A DNA stretch of 64,000 bases from JADFNB01 sp036397455 (GCA_036397455.1 DASWIX010000058.1:1-64000), one strand, 5' to 3'; shown: positions 43,195-52,959, numbered from the stretch's first letter. Made by a program: numbers and translations. The notes: generated from the letters alone by a model not told the origin.

Positions 43195-44288
43195 CCACTA
43201 ACCCTCAAGTCCCCGAACGTGACCCGTCGGTCGCGGAGCCTGTGAACCTGCTTGAGCTTGTGGCGATCCAGCTGCGCTTCCGCCGTACCGTCGTCGGGTG
43301 GACGGTCGGCTGCGCGGTGGTGATTGCGTCTTGGACGCTATTGGGCCCTCGTGTGTGGACGGCCACGGCGTCGTTCGTGCCGCAGTCAGTCCCCGCCCAG
43401 GCGGCCAGCCAGTTCTCGGCGCTCGCCGGCCGCTTCGGCCTCAGTCTCGGCTCGGTGGACGCCGGCCAGAGCCCTGAGTTCTACGCCCAACTTGTGCGCA
43501 CCGACCGCATCCTGCGTTTCGTGGCCCTCGATACGTTCCGACTGGTGGACACCACGGGACTGCTTGCGCGTGGGACCGTGGTGGGAGACCTGGCAGAACT
43601 CCTCAAAGTCGAGGATACCGCCTCCGATCTGCGGGTCCACGACGCCATCAAGTGGCTGCGTGAGGACGCCCTGCGGGTTTCGGTGGAGAACGAAACAGGT
43701 GTGGTACGCCTCGCGGTCTCGACGGAATGGCCGGACGTGTCGGTACAGATCGCGTCGCAGATCGTCGATCTGGTCCATCGTTTCAACCTGGACCAGCGAC
43801 AAACCCAGGCCCGGTCGGAACGGGAATTCATTGAGGAACGCTTGGCGGAGGCACGCAATGAACTCGCTGCGGCCGAGAACGAGTTGGCCGAGTTCCTACG
43901 CAACAACCGCTCCTTTCAAAACTCGCCAGCGCTAGCCTTCGAGCACGATCGGCGGCAGCGTGAGGTGATGCTTCGCCAGGAGATCTACGCGACGCTGGCC
44001 CAGTCGTACGAAGAAGCCCGCATTTCCGAGGTGCGCAACACGCCGGTGCTGACGGTCATCGAAGAGGCCCTGCTTTCGGTTGAGCCCGCACGCCGCCGCC
44101 TGGCGCTCAAGGGCATGCTGGGCCTTGTGATGGGAGCGATCATCGGTGCGGGCGTTGCTTACCTACAGGAGTATATGCGTCGCCAACGCCAAGCGGGTAC
44201 GGCGGACTATGAAATGGTGGCTGGTCTGTGGCGCGAAACGACTCGGCCGTTCCGCTTCGGCCGCGGGCGGAAGGCCGTCGACTCCTGA
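43191..44288 (+). CDS. Wzz-like chain-length/polysaccharide co-polymerase
   Basis: A 365-residue inner-membrane protein. TM1 lies at about 35-55 (VVGWTVGCAVVIASWTLLG), a large periplasmic part follows with a coiled-coil rich in Glu/Arg/Ala (about 205-245, RSEREFIEERLAEARNELAA), and TM2 at about 303-322 (GMLGLVMGAIIGAGVAYLQE). No cytoplasmic tyrosine-kinase domain is attached and none is found in the window, although a CpsB-type phosphatase is (59661). Last gene before the IS nest; its stop is 19 bp from the ISAzo13-like left end. Confidence 0.82.
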   Translation: MTTNPQVPERDPSVAEPVNLLELVAIQLRFRRTVVGWTVGCAVVIASWTLLGPRVWTATASFVPQSVPAQAASQFSALAGRFGLSLGSVDAGQSPEFYAQLVRTDRILRFVALDTFRLVDTTGLLARGTVVGDLAELLKVEDTASDLRVHDAIKWLREDALRVSVENETGVVRLAVSTEWPDVSVQIASQIVDLVHRFNLDQRQTQARSEREFIEERLAEARNELAAAENELAEFLRNNRSFQNSPALAFEHDRRQREVMLRQEIYATLAQSYEEARISEVRNTPVLTVIEEALLSVEPARRRLALKGMLGLVMGAIIGAGVAYLQEYMRRQRQAGTADYEMVAGLWRETTRPFRFGRGRKAVDS

Positions 44289-44362
44289 GTCCTAGGACGT
44301 AGAACTAGGACTTAGTGGTAGCTCAAGAATTACTTGGCATTTTTGGGGGTCGGCGCGCCCCG

Positions 44363-44522
44363 TTCAAGCCGAGATCGTGTAGTTCCACGCCGGTCGCGTT
44401 TCGTGGGGCCGGATGTTGATCGCCTTCATCTGGTCGTTGGTGACCCGCACACGGGTGGGGTAGTCGGCGGTGTGCAGGATTGCGTCCACCGTGAGGCCGG
44501 GGCGCGTGGTGGTGGTGCTCAT
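44363..44522 (-). CDS. ISAzo13-like transposase, C-terminal segment in -1 frame
   Basis: Beginning at an ATG that overlaps the upstream stop (AAATGAGC), this short frame encodes STTTTRPGLTVDAIL, ADYPTRVRVTNDQMKAIN and RPHETRPAWNYTISA. That is what normally ends ISAzo13-type transposases. It is needed to complete the transposase at 44523 and would be joined by a -1 shift on AAA, or was separated from it by a mutation. Confidence 0.65.
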
Positions 44523-46040
44523 TTACTTGAGGACGGTTTCGTAGTCTCGTAGCGGTACGCCAGCCCAGTTCAGGCTGATGAAACTGAAGCGCCGGTGGTC
44601 TGCGGGGTTCCACTTGGAAGCCCTGGGTGGGTAATGACACACGGTGATGGTGATGCCGTGCTGCGAGGCGAGCTTCCAGAGGGCGTACTTCCATAGACGC
44701 GTGCGGTAGCCGTTGCTGCCGCCGGAGTCGCAGAGGATCAGGAGGTCACGCATCCGGGGGTAGACGGACCAACCGGTGGCCTCCAGCCAGATGCCCGTTG
44801 CGTCTACGGCGAACGCAGCCGTGTCATGGGAAGTGCCGACCAACACCGTGCCGCTGTTGCAGGCCATGTCGTAGATGCCGTAGGGCAACGCCACGCCGAG
44901 CGCGTAGGAAGGGAAGTCATGCATGAGCACGTCGGCGCTCTCTCTCCGCCAAGCACGTCCCTTGTTCAGAAAGTCGCCCACCAACTCGCGCTTCTTGCTG
45001 TCGTTGCTGACCACCGGCTGCTGCCGCTCCAAGAAGTCCTGTTTGACACGGGCGAGGCAGCGGAACTGGCTGTCCCGGTCCGGATGGCGGGTCTCGGCGA
45101 CGCTCTTGCGATTCACGCGCAGGGAGTACCGCCCAGCACGCATCACGTTCGTGACCGTATTCGGAGAGGCTTCCACCCCGCGCTCCTTCAGCTCTTCACT
45201 CAGAGTGCGGGGATTCTTGCGTGACCACTTCACCCCTGTGATGGGATCGCCGGCCGTCTCATCAGCCAGCAGCTCCTCGAGCGTCTCTACGATCGCGGTT
45301 TTTTTTGCCGACGGCCGGCCGGCTCCAGGGGCGCGGACCCGATCGACATCGATCTTCCCTGCGATCAGCTCTCGACGGCCCCGGGCCACCGTCTTCACGT
45401 TGAGCCCTGTGATCTTGGCAACCTTCCGATCGCCACCCCTGCCAAGCTTCAAAGACTCGAACCCCGCATACAGACGGCGCTGCCGCTCGTTGAGTGTAGC
45501 CAGGAACTGGTGCAGCTCCTCGTCCAATCCCGAAGCCTCCTCCTGCGGGCGCGTCGCCACCTCGGGCTCCCGCTTCTCGAGGATACGAAGGTGGCGACGA
45601 AGCTGGCGCTCACCGCCGGTCGTCGACAGATACAAGAACGCCCCGCCAAGCTGGCGCCGCTCCACCCGCCCGCGCTGATGGAGCGTGGCCAGCCCATTGT
45701 GCACCCGCACGCCGAGCTCTGCTTCCAACTCCTCCGCGAAGCGCCCGGCCGGTGCGGTGTCGATCAGATACGGGAGCGTGGCGAGCAGGGTGCCGTGACG
45801 GGAGAAGCGGATCCCATCCCAGGCCCAGAGCCCGTGGTCGTTCCACCGACCGGCCTCCGTCAACGTGTAGTACTTCCCGGCGTGGGAATAGCTGGCGCGG
45901 TAGTCCAGCTCTCGCAGCCTCCGCACGACCGTCATCTTGGCGCCGGTTCCGAGGACCTCCATCATGTCCCGTAAGACGAGCACCTGGCACCGATGGAAGG
46001 CGTCGCGGAGTCGATTGGCGGGAGCTTGGCTCGTGCGCAT
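44523..46040 (-). CDS. ISAzo13-like transposase, main frame
   Basis: A 505-residue DDE-type transposase. An N-terminal ~150 residues resemble a winged-helix DNA-binding region (MTVVRRLRELDYRASYSHAG). The transposase proper starts with GLDEELHQFLATLNERQRRL, then GAGRPSAKKTAIVETLEELL, ITGVKWSRKNPRTLSEEL, SNDSKKRELVGDF, and CDSGGSNGYRTRLWKYAL as catalytic region. It stops at WAGVPLRDYETVLK, where relatives continue; the rest is in the overlapping frame (44363-44522). Confidence 0.82.
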   Translation of the reverse strand: MRTSQAPANRLRDAFHRCQVLVLRDMMEVLGTGAKMTVVRRLRELDYRASYSHAGKYYTLTEAGRWNDHGLWAWDGIRFSRHGTLLATLPYLIDTAPAGRFAEELEAELGVRVHNGLATLHQRGRVERRQLGGAFLYLSTTGGERQLRRHLRILEKREPEVATRPQEEASGLDEELHQFLATLNERQRRLYAGFESLKLGRGGDRKVAKITGLNVKTVARGRRELIAGKIDVDRVRAPGAGRPSAKKTAIVETLEELLADETAGDPITGVKWSRKNPRTLSEELKERGVEASPNTVTNVMRAGRYSLRVNRKSVAETRHPDRDSQFRCLARVKQDFLERQQPVVSNDSKKRELVGDFLNKGRAWRRESADVLMHDFPSYALGVALPYGIYDMACNSGTVLVGTSHDTAAFAVDATGIWLEATGWSVYPRMRDLLILCDSGGSNGYRTRLWKYALWKLASQHGITITVCHYPPRASKWNPADHRRFSFISLNWAGVPLRDYETVLK

Positions 46041-46229
46041 GGCTGATACCTTTGGGCATGGGGCGTTCCATCTAAGCCTAAAGGTACCACCTCACCCCGC
46101 TTCGGGAAAGGACTCAACACGCCATACTACATGCGCGCTCCTCGCCTCTACTCCGTTCACCAGACGGTACGATCATGTATAACCAAGCCATCTGTGCACC
46201 ACTTAATTGTTGAGCGGTCCCTAAGTCCT

Positions 46230-46431
46230 TCCGCGCCTGGGCTGTCCCGTTGCGCACCACCAACGCATGGCCCCGCGCATCCCGCTTTTGGTACCGCTCC
46301 AGCTATGCGGCCACTTCTACCCCGAGCGCCTCACGCAGCATCGCTTGCGCCCCCTCCCGGGCAACATCGTCGAGCGTCTGCAAGTTCAGCGCCCCTTCCA
46401 CCTCATGGCGCTTCGCGACTACCTTCAACAT
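46230..46431 (-). pseudogene. IS256-family transposase N-terminal remnant
   Basis: Minus-strand frame from 46431 reads KRHEVEGALNLQTLDDVARE and GAQAMLREALGVEVAA, then an in-frame TAG, then LERYQKRDARGHALVVRNG. That is the start of an IS256 (mutator) transposase, broken by a stop and cut off by the ISAzo13-like right end. An AAGGAG ribosome site precedes the start. Confidence 0.7.
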
Positions 46432-46616
46432 GGGTGGCGTCTCCTTCCCCCTGGCGCGAACCAGGGCTTCGGGTGTGAGTTCACCCGGAAGGGTACGCCG
46501 CCCTTCTCACATCCTCAATCCACAACTTCCGACATAGCTCTCAGCTTTGCCCTCGCGCCTTGCGCCCTGCGCCCCGGACGCTGCGCCTCCGGTCATCGAG
46601 TAGTCGCTCCCAATCG

Positions 46617-47435
46617 TCACCGGACCGCAATACCGACCTGCCGGGCGCGCTCGACGTGACGTTCCGATAGAAAGAAGAAGTCGCTCACTGACGCGGGCGG
46701 CGCAATCGCTTCGCGCACGCCAACGAGGTGATTACCTGCTCCGAAATACGGACGATAGCGACTCTCACCCAACAACCCAGCGACGGCCGCGAAGCGCTCT
46801 GGCATGCTCTGGTGGTTGATCTCAACAAATATCAGCGGCAGCTCTCGTGCGATTATCTCACGCGCGCCCCGGACTACCGCAAGCTCGTGTCCCTCCACGT
46901 CGATCTTGATGAGTCCGATGCGCACATGGTCATGGGAATCAAGTGTCACCACGTTCACGTCGTGACGCTCCACACGTGTAGCGTTCGTCGGCACATCTCC
47001 GAGCGTCCCCAGTCCGTGTCGCAGTTTTGCAGCGATGATTGGTACGCGAAGGGTCAGGCACCCAGGCGAGTCGGATACTGCGCATTGATAAACCGTTGCA
47101 AAGCTTCCGACCTGATCCCGCAGGATGTCAAAGATATCCGGATTGGGCTCGTACGCCACGAAATGTGCGAAGTGTGACCGCATCGCCAGAGTAAAATAAC
47201 CCTTGTTTGCGCCGATATCGAGAAGAGTGCGGTCCTTTTGGGCGAAACACCGTAACAGCCGAATGTCACGACGGTTACGCCAGTAGAAGCGCCGTCGCCC
47301 GACTTGGTGCCGGACTCGCTCGATGACCGGCAACGTACTCACGCCCTCACCGGGCGAACCATCGTGCGGAAGGCGATACACCGTATGCGAGCAGCCGGCA
47401 AGGCTCGGATTGAACTTTGAGTGCAACGTTGACAC
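46617..47435 (-). CDS. FkbM family methyltransferase
   Basis: About 272 residues from GTG 47435, or about 241 from GTG 47342. The latter has a GAGG site and starts STLPVIERVRHQV. SAM motif TLLDIGANKGYFTLAM, acidic loop VAYEPNPDIFDILR, and the conserved GLIKIDVEGHELAVVRGA are clear. It differs from the FkbM at 14425. It is stranded among IS remnants, and its upstream codons abut an IS30 tail, so it probably came in with, or was cut off by, transposition. Lower GC than neighbours. Confidence 0.8.
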   Translation of the reverse strand: MSTLHSKFNPSLAGCSHTVYRLPHDGSPGEGVSTLPVIERVRHQVGRRRFYWRNRRDIRLLRCFAQKDRTLLDIGANKGYFTLAMRSHFAHFVAYEPNPDIFDILRDQVGSFATVYQCAVSDSPGCLTLRVPIIAAKLRHGLGTLGDVPTNATRVERHDVNVVTLDSHDHVRIGLIKIDVEGHELAVVRGAREIIARELPLIFVEINHQSMPERFAAVAGLLGESRYRPYFGAGNHLVGVREAIAPPASVSDFFFLSERHVERARQVGIAVR

Positions 47436-47500
47436 TCAGGGGACATAGCACTCCTCCGGGGTTCGGTAGCCGAGGCGCTTGCGCGGTCGCCGGTTCACTT
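47436..47500 (-). pseudogene. IS30-family transposase C-terminal tail
   Basis: The 20-codon minus-strand frame NRRPRKRLGYRTPEECYVP plus stop matches the C-terminus of IS30-type transposases. Nothing further upstream in frame. It ends one base before the possible GTG start of the FkbM gene. Confidence 0.65.
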
Positions 47501-47541
47501 TAGGGTCTGCGCAAGAATAACCTTTACGTTTGGGCGATGGC

Positions 47542-47808
47542 ATGCGGAGCTTGGAGGACGTCGAGTTTGCCACCGTGGAATGGGTGGCCTGGTTCAAACA
47601 CGCGCCGCCTGTTGGTGCCGATCGGGTACGTCGCCGGCCGAATACAAAGCGGCCTACTACCGCCGTAAGGAAACCCCAGTCGCCCTGGCGACACTCTCAC
47701 GTAACGAGCTCTCCAGGGGAACCCCGCTCCACATCCGAAACGCGCCTACCGCTCTGATCTGGCGACACTCTCACGTAACGAGACTCTCCAGGAACCCGGG
47801 GCGGTTCA
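47542..47808 (+). pseudogene. IS3-family transposase (OrfB) C-terminal remnant and IS end
   Basis: RSLEDVEFATVEWVAWFKHA, then after two frame changes RRLLVPIGYV and PAEYKAAYYRRKETP: the C-terminus of an IS3-type OrfB. A direct repeat, ggcgacactctcacgtaacgag, occurs at 47687-47708 and 47761-47782. The sequence ends with ggaacccggggcggttca (47791-47808), which looks like an IS3-type terminal repeat. That end supplies the stop codon of the next pseudogene. Confidence 0.65.
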
Positions 47809-48507
47809 CGGACGACCCTCATTAAGAATGTAACCTATAACGCACTGCTGAACGGCGCCCGTCTTGCGAAGAACGGCTGGGATTGTTGACCAAAGTATCC
47901 GCACATCCATTAACAATGACCGACGCCCGATGGACTCCCTTTCCGAGCGAACAACTTCTTCGAAATCGGACCCCGCGCTCCGACCCTGCACTTGCCACAT
48001 GCCCGTGATGCCAGGCTTGGCGCCGAGTCGCGCATAGTGGTGATCGAGATACGTCCTCAGATCTGATTCGAAGAACGGCCTCGGCCCAACCAACGACATG
48101 CAGCCCCGGAACACGTTCCGCAGTTGCGGCAACTCATCAATACTCGCGGCGCGTGTCGCCTCGGCCGTAGGCGCCGGCAATCATCAAGCCCAGCAACAGC
48201 GCCGCCCCAAACTGCCAGCCACCCAGGAAGCCCAGCGGCACCGCCTGCCCCGCCCACTCCGCCACCGTGGCGCCAAACGCCGCACCTTCTCCGCCCGAAT
48301 GGCCGACCGCAAGGCAAGGAACGCCAGCGCGTCACCGGCCAGCAGAATCGCGACCCCCGTAAACCCGCGGATCACATGCCGCCGCAACGTCTCCGGCGCC
48401 CGACGCTGCAACATCACACGCTTCGGCGTTCGACGCTCCGGCTTGACGGCAGGCGGCGCCAAACGCTCGGACGGCTTCGCAGTGGTCGGCTTAACGCTCG
48501 TAGTCAC
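47806..48507 (-). pseudogene. Polyprenyl glycosylphosphotransferase, internally deleted copy
   Basis: A paralog of the intact gene at 53780. The 5' part (from GTG 48507) encodes RVMLQRRAPETLRRHVIRG, close to VVLQRRAPETMRGHLLRS of the intact copy, then frameshifts near residue 80. The 3' part encodes DELPQLRNVFRGCMSLVGPR, AKPGITGMWQVQGRSAGSDF and TIPAVLRKTGA. The middle (about 260 residues, including the sugar-nucleotide and catalytic start) is deleted at about 48155-48175. The last 15 codons read through to the IS3 end. Confidence 0.8.
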
Positions 48508-49345
48508 GCCCTCAAGTATCCCCGAAAGTAGTGGAGCAGCGCCGCTAAAGGTACGCCGAAGTGGCGGTGTGTCAACACTTTAAGGTCCCTCGCTGTTTTG
48601 AATGGATACCGGTTGACGCACGGTCGGCAATACCTGCCCGGCCCTCCCCTCTGATCGCTATGCTGTCGGTCCGGTAGTAAAGACGCTATCGGCGTCGACA
48701 TCGACAGCGGATCGGACGCCCCGTTCCTTGTTACGATCAGTGCAAGTGAAAAGCGTGGACCAGCACGAGCGCACCCCAAACAGCCCCTGACGTATCTCAA
48801 GCTCTCGAACAGGCAGGTCGGTCTGCTGATCAACCTCGGCGCTCCGACGCTGCGGGAGGGGCTGCGCCGGATTGTCCACGGCTTTCAGCCCTCCGCGCCT
48901 TCGCGGCTCCGCGTGAACCAGAGCGTGGGAAATGCATGCAAGCCGTCCCCCCGGGCCACCCCGGCAACCCGTCCTTCCCCTGTGAAACCAACAACCTGAA
49001 TCCTTCCCAAACCGCTCCCATCACCCACTCAGTTCCCTGAAGAGCCTTGCTCCCTTGCATGGCGGGAGTCGGGCACATCCGGCGCCCTTTTTTCGGTCAG
49101 GACCGTGCCGAGCCTATCTTGTGCCATGGCGGCACACTCGACCCGCGAGGGGTACGATGCCGGTAACCGCCAAGTTTTCTGAGTCCTTCTATAACCGCTG
49201 CCCCCGAGCGGGGCGACGCCTCCCATGGCGGCCGTACATCTGGAAACCTCCCGTTGGCTAGACATCACCCGTCGCGCGCCTCAACGGTGACAATGAAAAT
49301 GACGACACGTACATCCTAAACCCGTAAGAGCCCATCCGCCGGGGA
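48508..49345. other. 838-bp region without intact genes
   Basis: Apart from the GxxExxY remnant at 48740-48999, I see no gene, RNA or clear repeat here. It probably represents decayed insertions next to the IS nest. Confidence 0.5.
48740..48999 (+). pseudogene. GxxExxY family protein C-terminal remnant
   Basis: Frames VKSVDQHERTPN and then PLTYLKLSNRQVGLLINLGA, PTLREGLRRIVHGF match the end of GxxExxY (PD-(D/E)XK-like) proteins, which typically read VELKSV...QLLTYLKL..GLLINF. A frame change separates the two parts, and no N-terminal portion is seen. Confidence 0.6.
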
Positions 49346-51118
49346 TCAGGCAATCGGCCAGAACAGGGGCACTAACACCATCAGCCCTACGAGTACCACG
49401 AGCACGAGTGGTACGCCCAGCCGCGCGTAATCCCCGAATCGATACCCGCCGGGCCCGTACACCATCAGGTTGGTCTGGTACGCGATCGGCGTGAGGAACG
49501 ATGCGGACGACGCGATGGCGAGCGCAATAGCCACCGTCCGAACGGGGATCTCCAGATCGGCGGCGGCGGACAGGCCGATCGGAAACATCATCGCGGCGGC
49601 CGCATTGTTCGTCACGATCGCCGTGAGCATGATGGTCACGAACACGAGCCCGGTAAGGACGCCGGTTGGTCCGAACGACCCCAAGGTCAGTTCGACAGCT
49701 CTCGCGGCACCGTGCGCGAGTCCGGAGGACTCCAGCGCCGCGGCCAGTCCAAACGCCGATGCGATGACGAGAATGACGTCGAGATCCACGGCCGCCTTGG
49801 CCTCACCCGGCGAAAGCACGCGAAACGCCACCAGGGCGAGCGCACCGACGAGCGACAGATGCAGGATCGGCATCAGGCCGAACCCGGCGCCGAACACGAT
49901 TCCCGCGCCGACTACTCCCACGATCCATGCCTTGCGGGAGATCGCCGGCGGGGATCCCCCAAGGCGGGACACCAGCAGGAAATCGTTGCGATCGCGCCAC
50001 CGGTCGCGAAACCGCCCGTCGGCAATCAGCAAGAGTGTGTCGCCGACCTTCAATTCTACCTGACCGAGTTTCTCTTTGATCCGTCCACCGGCACGATGCA
50101 CCGCCACGACGGCCCCTTGATACCGGCTCCGGAAATCGGCCTCGCGCAGCGTGCGACCCACCAGCAAGGAGGCCTCACCGACGACGGCTTCGAAGAAGGT
50201 GTGATGCGGCGAGTCGAAGTCGGACAGATGGGTCTCCTCGGAAGAGACCAATCCCCGCGTGGACTGGAGATCGACGACCGTGTCGGCGCGACCCACGAAG
50301 ATCAACTGGTCCCCGCCTCGGAGCACCATGTTCGGTGCTACCGGCGCCACGAGGTCGCCGTCACGCTCGACCTCGACGAGGAACACGCCCTGGAGGTGGC
50401 GTAGTCCACCCTCCTCGACCTCTTTCCCATCCAGTGGTCCACCGGGGACGACCTGCATGCGAACCATGAACTCGCGCGCGTCGGCCAGCGCTTGCTCGCG
50501 CGGCGAGCGGCGTTCGCTGATGAGCCACGGAGCGAGCACGACGATGACCACGAGCCCAATCGCGGCGATTGGCAGACCCGCGGGCGTCAGCTCGAACATC
50601 CCGAGCGGTGGCTCTCCGGCCGCTTCCAACAAACCGGAGACGAGCAGGTTCGTCGAGGTGCCAATCAGTGTGACCATGCCACCGAGGATGGCCGCGAAGG
50701 ACAACGGCATCAGGAAATACGACGCGGACAGGCCCCGTCGCTCGGCCCAGTCCTTCACCTGCGGGACGAGCATCGCCACAATCGGGGTATTGTTGAGGAA
50801 CGCCGACCCCACCGCGGTGGGAACAACCATCCGTGCCAGCGCCGATCGAACACCGCCTCGGTTGCCGAGCGTCGCCGAGACCATCGGCTGCAACGCCCCG
50901 GTCTTCTCGACCGCGCGCGCCAGCACGTAGAGGGCGGCCACCGTGATCGGAGCCGGATTGCTGAAGCCCGCAAACGCCTGGTCCGGCGTGATGACCCCCG
51001 CGACCAGGAGGACCACGATCGCGCCGACGAAGGCGGCGGCCGGCGCCACGAGATCGCGGGAGAGCACCACCAAAACGCCAGCGATCACCGCCAGCGTCAG
51101 CCAGGTCTGCCAGTCCAC
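49346..51118 (-). CDS. SLC13-family permease with RCK_C/TrkA_C domains, probable sulfate transporter
   Basis: A 590-residue protein. N-terminal hydrophobic segments (residues 1-205), two soluble RCK_C-type domains (about 210-375; VRMQVVPGGPLDGKEVEEGG, GGDQLIFVGRADTVVDLQ, LKVGDTLLLIADG), then a second membrane half. SLC13-type motifs: SAFLNNTPIVAMLVP, LIGTSTNLLV, and AIVTNNAAAAMMFPI with SFLTPIAYQTNLMVYGPGGY. The family takes up sulfate or dicarboxylates; the following Sat-CysC and CysQ genes favour sulfate. It is the last gene of that unit. Confidence 0.85.
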   Translation of the reverse strand: MDWQTWLTLAVIAGVLVVLSRDLVAPAAAFVGAIVVLLVAGVITPDQAFAGFSNPAPITVAALYVLARAVEKTGALQPMVSATLGNRGGVRSALARMVVPTAVGSAFLNNTPIVAMLVPQVKDWAERRGLSASYFLMPLSFAAILGGMVTLIGTSTNLLVSGLLEAAGEPPLGMFELTPAGLPIAAIGLVVIVVLAPWLISERRSPREQALADAREFMVRMQVVPGGPLDGKEVEEGGLRHLQGVFLVEVERDGDLVAPVAPNMVLRGGDQLIFVGRADTVVDLQSTRGLVSSEETHLSDFDSPHHTFFEAVVGEASLLVGRTLREADFRSRYQGAVVAVHRAGGRIKEKLGQVELKVGDTLLLIADGRFRDRWRDRNDFLLVSRLGGSPPAISRKAWIVGVVGAGIVFGAGFGLMPILHLSLVGALALVAFRVLSPGEAKAAVDLDVILVIASAFGLAAALESSGLAHGAARAVELTLGSFGPTGVLTGLVFVTIMLTAIVTNNAAAAMMFPIGLSAAADLEIPVRTVAIALAIASSASFLTPIAYQTNLMVYGPGGYRFGDYARLGVPLVLVVLVGLMVLVPLFWPIA

Positions 51119-51152
51119 GCGTTACGTCTCGCGGGCGTGGACGTGAGTGTCC

Positions 51153-52886
51153 CTACCGCTCCTCCACACCGATGAACCCCTCCTTCTCCAGGTGGAGCAC
51201 GATCTCGTGCGCCGCTTCCTCGGGCGTCATGTCGCTCGTGTCGAGGACGACCTCGGCATCGTCGGGTTCTTCGTACGGATCGGAGATCCCGGTGAATTCC
51301 TTGATGATCCCCGCCCGCGCCTTCGCATACAGCCCCTTCCGATCCCTGCTTTCACAGACCTCGAGGGGGGCGGCAATGTGAACCAGCACGAACCCACCGA
51401 ACGGCTCGATCATCTCGCGGACTTCTTTGCGGACGGAATCGTACGGCGCGATCGGCGCGCACACGGCGATGCCGCCGTTCTTGGTGATCTCGGACCCGAC
51501 ATAGCCGATGCGACGGATGTTGATGTCGCGATGTTCCTTCGAGAACCCGAGTTCCGACGAGAGATGTTTGCGGACGAGGTCGCCGTCGAGCAGGGTGACC
51601 GGTCGGCCTCCCATCTCGAGGAGCTTGACGAGCAAGACGTTGGCGACGGTCGACTTGCCCGAGCCGGACAGGCCCGTGAAGAACACGGTGAACCCCTGCC
51701 GATGGCGCGGTGGTGACGACTTGCGCAGCTCCTGCTCTACCGCCGGAAACGTAAACCAGGATGGCAGGTCGATCCCGTCCCGCAAACGTTGGCGTTGCTC
51801 GGTCCCCGAAATATTGAGCGTATCGAGCCCATCCGGCACTTCATCGACCGGATAGTAGCGCTCGTGGTCGGGGACGTAGACCATCAGTTTGAAGGGCACC
51901 ATCGTGATGCCCAGTTCGGCCTCGAAGCGCTGGATCAGCTCTTGCGCCTCGTACGGCCCGTAGAAGTCGTTCCCCACCGAATCTTTGCCCGGTCCCGCAT
52001 GGTCCCGTCCCACGATCAAATGCGTGCAGCCGTGGTTCTTGCGAATGATCGCATGCCACACCGCCTCCCGCGGGCCGCCCATGCGCATCGCAAGCGGCAG
52101 CAGGGAAAGCATCGCCGTGTTCTTGGGATAGGAAGGCAACAGGGCCTGGTAACAACGAACCCGCGTATAGTGGTCGACGTCGCCGGGCTTCGTCATGCCC
52201 ACCACGGGATGCACCAGCAAGCTCGCTTCCACTTCCTTCGCGGCGCGCAAGGTGAGTTCCTGGTGCGCGCGGTGCATCGGGTTCCGGGTCTGGAACGCCA
52301 CCACGCGACGCCAGCCCCGCTTGGCGAACTCCGTCCGAAGCTCCGCCGGGGAATGACGCAGCATCCGATAGTCGTAGTGGCCCGGAAGTTGGAGCCCTTG
52401 CACCCGACCACCCACGTACACCGGGTGCGACCGGTTCAGCAGGTGGGCAACCCCGGGATGCTCAGGATTGGTCGTGCCGAACACCATCGCCGCCTCGGCT
52501 TCGCGATCCGGACGCCACACGTCTTCCACGGCAACGGCCGCGAGCATAACGCCTTCCGCATCCCGCAAGGCCAGGTGCGCTCCGGATTTGAGCCCCTCGC
52601 CAACCACCTCACTCACGTCGAGCGTGATCGGGATCGGCCACAGCGTGCCGTCCGCCAACCGCATGTCGGCCAAGACCGCGGCGTAGTCAGCCTGGGTCAG
52701 GAATCCGGTCAGCGGCGAAAACGCGCCGTTCATGAGCAACTCGAGGTCGCACATCTGGCGTTCCGTAAGATCCCACGAAGGCCAATCGCGCGACCCGTCC
52801 TTCAGCTCCGCCGTCCGTCCAGCCTCGGCCACCAAGTTTACCAGCGTCCCGCCATGCGGGGCGATCAAATGATCCGTCAAAGCCAC
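51153..52886 (-). CDS. sat-cysC: Bifunctional sulfate adenylyltransferase / adenylylsulfate kinase
   Basis: A 577-residue two-domain enzyme making PAPS from sulfate and ATP. ATP sulfurylase domain: AFQTRNPMHRAHQE (197-210), IVGRDHAGPGKDS, and PVDEVPDG. APS kinase domain from about residue 400: P-loop GLSGSGKST (405-413), LLDGDLVRKHLSSELGFS, and ITKNGGIAVCAPIAPY. Start at GTG 52886 (ALTDHLIAPHGGTLVN follows, AAGGTGGA site); the longer frame overlaps cysQ and is rejected. It supplies the sulfotransferase in the polysaccharide locus. Confidence 0.93.
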   Translation of the reverse strand: MALTDHLIAPHGGTLVNLVAEAGRTAELKDGSRDWPSWDLTERQMCDLELLMNGAFSPLTGFLTQADYAAVLADMRLADGTLWPIPITLDVSEVVGEGLKSGAHLALRDAEGVMLAAVAVEDVWRPDREAEAAMVFGTTNPEHPGVAHLLNRSHPVYVGGRVQGLQLPGHYDYRMLRHSPAELRTEFAKRGWRRVVAFQTRNPMHRAHQELTLRAAKEVEASLLVHPVVGMTKPGDVDHYTRVRCYQALLPSYPKNTAMLSLLPLAMRMGGPREAVWHAIIRKNHGCTHLIVGRDHAGPGKDSVGNDFYGPYEAQELIQRFEAELGITMVPFKLMVYVPDHERYYPVDEVPDGLDTLNISGTEQRQRLRDGIDLPSWFTFPAVEQELRKSSPPRHRQGFTVFFTGLSGSGKSTVANVLLVKLLEMGGRPVTLLDGDLVRKHLSSELGFSKEHRDINIRRIGYVGSEITKNGGIAVCAPIAPYDSVRKEVREMIEPFGGFVLVHIAAPLEVCESRDRKGLYAKARAGIIKEFTGISDPYEEPDDAEVVLDTSDMTPEEAAHEIVLHLEKEGFIGVEER

Positions 52887-52959
52887 TCCACCTTGTGCGA
52901 AAACGAGAGAGTGAGGGTGAAAACCGCGCGTAAAGATAGTAGCTCCCCGGTCACGCGGT

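Larger units (their letters stand above)
44307..46229. mobile_element. ISAzo13-like insertion sequence
   Basis: About 1.92 kb. The ends are imperfect inverted repeats of about 30 bp: left aggacttag...gctcaa.aatta (from 44307), right the reverse complement ending ctaagtcct at 46229. It contains one transposase in two reading frames. No clear target duplication is seen. It was inserted into an IS256-family remnant (46230-46431), just after the wzz-like gene. Confidence 0.75.

Noticed and set aside
48504..48833. 109-codon minus-strand ORF in the decayed region
   Set aside because: No motif, no ribosome site and atypical composition; the GxxExxY remnant on the plus strand explains part of it.
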